DNA of 64,000 bases from Sitta carolinensis (Eukaryota > Chordata > Aves > Passeriformes > Sittidae): contig JAVUNC010000004.1 of NCBI GenBank assembly GCA_032173965.1, positions 61,481,501 to 61,545,500 of the forward strand, in the 5' to 3' direction. A program made the position numbers and the translations under genes. The notes under the pieces were generated by a model that worked only from the letters and a program-made list of their open reading frames with translations, searched no databases and was not told the origin of the DNA. Positions 61,401 through 64,000 of this stretch are shown piece by piece. How positions within the stretch are numbered: the stretch's first letter is position 1; each line of letters begins with the position of its first letter.

Positions 61401-64000
61401 ATCTCAAGGAAACAGGTTACAAGCGAACTCCAGTGTTGTGTCTTCTTCCAAACCATCAATTTGCAATGTTAGGAGAAAAAAAAAATAAAAGGAAAGGTAA
61501 AGCCAAACTGGCAATGCACTAGTATACTGGTGAAAGGAATTACATGCTTTTCAAGGACCTGACAAAGGGGGAATCTGAAGTTCTGTATCTGTCCACCAGA
61601 AAGTAACAGCTTCTGCTTTAATATTGAAAACTAGTTTTCAGTGCTTTCATAGTATGCCTGAAATATGATCTGGAGCCATGGGCCAAAACAGTTTGGCTAC
61701 AGCAGGGCACTTTTGCTTGCCATTTGAAGGGCAAAGTGTTTTCTGTAAGCCTGGAAAAAGCACAGACCCTGTTAATGCACAGGATGTATGTGTGAACTGC
61801 ACAAATGTATTGGCAGAGCTTGCTGTAAACCTCTGAAATTTATGAACTTAGTATCTGGATTTGTTGTACTTTCAGGTGGGACCCTCTTCTGACATGTGAT
61901 CTACCGTGACTACTTTGACTCCTACAATGACAATGTTATCACTGCCACATCTCTGGGAACCAGTTATTCACAAGTACAAGGTATGTGAACATCTGCATCT
62001 TACATTAACCATTGCTTGTTGGGACAACACAGAAACAATAACAAGAAGGTGCTAAAAGTCATTGAAGTAAATGTTAAGCCACATGTACCACCAGTTACAC
62101 AGAGCTGTTCCAGCAGATGTTTATCTGCTAGGCCTGGTCTGTATGTAGAATAGTGAACTGTTTTAACTTGAACATGTATTTATTTGCAGGTATTGGTAGA
62201 CGCATTCTATGAGATGAGATTGTACTGGTACAGTGATGATAAGTAGGTATACAGATGATTACTCTCTCTCTCAGGAAGGAGGGAGTGGTAGCAGTAGCGT
62301 AAAAGGTTCTGTATTTTAACTGTATTGTTCTGTACTTTGACTGTATTGCTGCACTTACAGCAGTACTTTTTTGCATTTAGGAAAGGTCTTTAATTGCTTT
62401 CTTTATTCATTCCATTTTCAATTTCTGGTCAGTCTAAATTATATTAATTTCACACACCAGTGAGTCCCTAAAGAAGTGTAAATTAACTCCATTTTACCAA
62501 ACTCAACCAGATGATGGCAGTTATTCCTTTGACGTTTATCTTTACATCACCCACCTTCTTTAACCAAGATTTCACTAGGAAGTAAATTCATATTTGAGCC
62601 TCACCCTGTATAAGGAAATGGAGACAGAGATCCACATCTGGTGAAGGGAGGCTATTCAATTTCTGGTTTACAAAAATCTGAGGCCACTGATAGATGGCAT
62701 GTTTTTCTTTTCTACAGTTCTGGCTTGAAATTTTTAGCACACACTCAGCTCCTGTAAGACTATGCCAAAATGGTTTTATGAGAGTGATTACATTGTTGTT
62801 TTAGGTTCTAAAGCAGTCCAGAGCACACCACATAGCTTTCAGCATGGAACATCTTCATCTGACTTATGGCCCCAATGCAACTTCCACCAAAGCTGGCTGA
62901 AAAAAGTTTCTTCGTGCCAATGTGGAGTGGAATTGCACTGCATTTAACACCTTCTGTTAAAGTAATGTTCTGTGCTTGGATTTTTTTTTACTGCTTAGCC
63001 ATTTCTTACAGATTAAGTATTAAGGATACAAATGTAAAACAGAATTACAAGGAAATGGATAGACAAAATAACAGGAACAGTAGTTTCAATTAGTGAAATG
63101 TTTGTTATATGTGATAAGGAGAGATGACTGTTTGCTCTGAAAGCATATATCTGGGTTCAATGCACTGTATTTTTATATGTAATTTTGAATACACTGTCAG
63201 AAATGTGGATGATCTGCTACAGCAGTGATGTGAGAGAGGGAAAGCAAAGACAGAAGTCTTACGAGGAGCAGGAAGAGAAAGGTCATTCATTCTTCACTGA
63301 TCGATGCAGCTTGTTTGGGAAAGCAGTTCACAACTTGGATAGCCTGTATGTTGGTTGGTGAAGGTTTCCACACCTGGCTGGACAGTTCAAAGAGAAGCCC
63401 TCAGAGATGACATCTAGCAGTGAATTGAGAGAGCATTGCACCTGCTTCTGCTGGCAGAGTTTCTAGCATGCCTTTGTAGTCACCCTCAGTAGTCTCTGCT
63501 GGCCAAACCCCATTAGCATGACCCTTTGCAGACTATTTGTATTTGTTCAGGTATCTCTTCTGTTGTCCATACCTAAGCACCTTTTCAGGAGGGATACAGG
63601 AGTAAGAATTTCTGTTGCTGTTGTTTCTTGTGAGTTGATTAATTTTCAAACATTCAGCATTATTTGTTGGTATGGGTTTTTATAAATAAGTTGTTTTGGT
63701 GTGTGTTGAAGCATTGGTAATGGCAAGCTGGTTTGAAGAAGATGAGTTTCATGTCTTGCAGGGGCAGAGGTCTGGAAAGGACCCAGCAGACCAGGTGGTC
63801 TGCTTTCCTGCTGTCACAGGTATCTCATCATGAAAAGCAAGAATGTGTCTTGGTTGTGGCTTTTTGGGGACCTCTCAGAGTGCCAAGGGCAGGTGGTGGG
63901 GAGAGGCAGCTGTCAGAGTGGTGACCTGCTTGCAGATCTCTGTGTTCCCCAGCACAAAGAGCAAGCAGCCATCTCACAGCTGTACTTCTAATGAGCTGTA
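58437..64000 (+). other. HIVEP2: Inferred HIVEP2 intron to window end
   Basis: No exon or mobile element recognised. A short imperfect hairpin sits at 61294-61332. The HIVEP2 start-codon exon and zinc-finger exons are not present. Confidence 0.5.

Noticed and set aside
1..64000. A previously undescribed multi-gene system
   Set aside because: The window is vertebrate promoter, intron and intergenic DNA. No gene cluster, defence-like set or repeat-spacer array is present.

Overview
The window looks like nuclear DNA of a bird. It holds two CpG-island promoters in long stretches of A/T-leaning, CpG-poor, non-coding DNA. Interspersed repeats are CR1-type LINE 3' ends, including one with the ATTCTGTG terminal repeat typical of avian CR1, plus a tRNA-Ile-like SINE with a CR1-like tail. 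That SINE resembles the TguSINE1 type I know from songbirds, so a passerine is possible but not proven. There are no bacterial-style operons, tRNA/rRNA genes, CRISPR arrays or intact transposons.

Left end (1-3.8 kb): exon 1 of AIG1 lies on the minus strand. It encodes the first 47 residues, starting [10 protein letters not shown] and ending FLTFIDL, and is followed by a consensus donor. Positions 1-3007 are therefore AIG1 intron 1. The AIG1 CpG island spans about 2.7-3.77 kb and carries a long (TG)n tract and a (CGG)n tract just upstream of the start codon.

Middle (3.8-28.1 kb): intergenic DNA with no recognisable gene. It holds two CR1 copies, a rearranged SINE, several microsatellites and a candidate CTCF-type motif.

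Right half (28.1-64 kb): a roughly 3 kb CpG island contains a TATA-type promoter. A perfect 14-bp palindrome combines the TATA box with a MEF2 consensus, and a full CRE sits about 330 bp upstream of the inferred start. It is followed by a short ATG-less exon with a consensus donor on the plus strand. In human, AIG1 is head-to-head with HIVEP2, whose first exons are untranslated and separated by long introns. I therefore infer that this is the HIVEP2 5' end and that about 34 kb to the window end is HIVEP2 intron. No HIVEP2 coding sequence is in the window, so this naming rests on synteny and exon structure.

The two genes diverge, with about 26.5 kb between the AIG1 start codon and the inferred HIVEP2 start. 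I found no undescribed multi-gene system. The most unusual items are the SINE split at its anticodon loop, the regulatory motif clusters (CRE plus TATA/MEF2, TTRYGTAA triplet, TAATTA plus AP-1 cluster), a CpG-dense islet deep in the intron, an extreme polypyrimidine/3'-splice-like site, and a perfect 50-bp-period tandem duplication.
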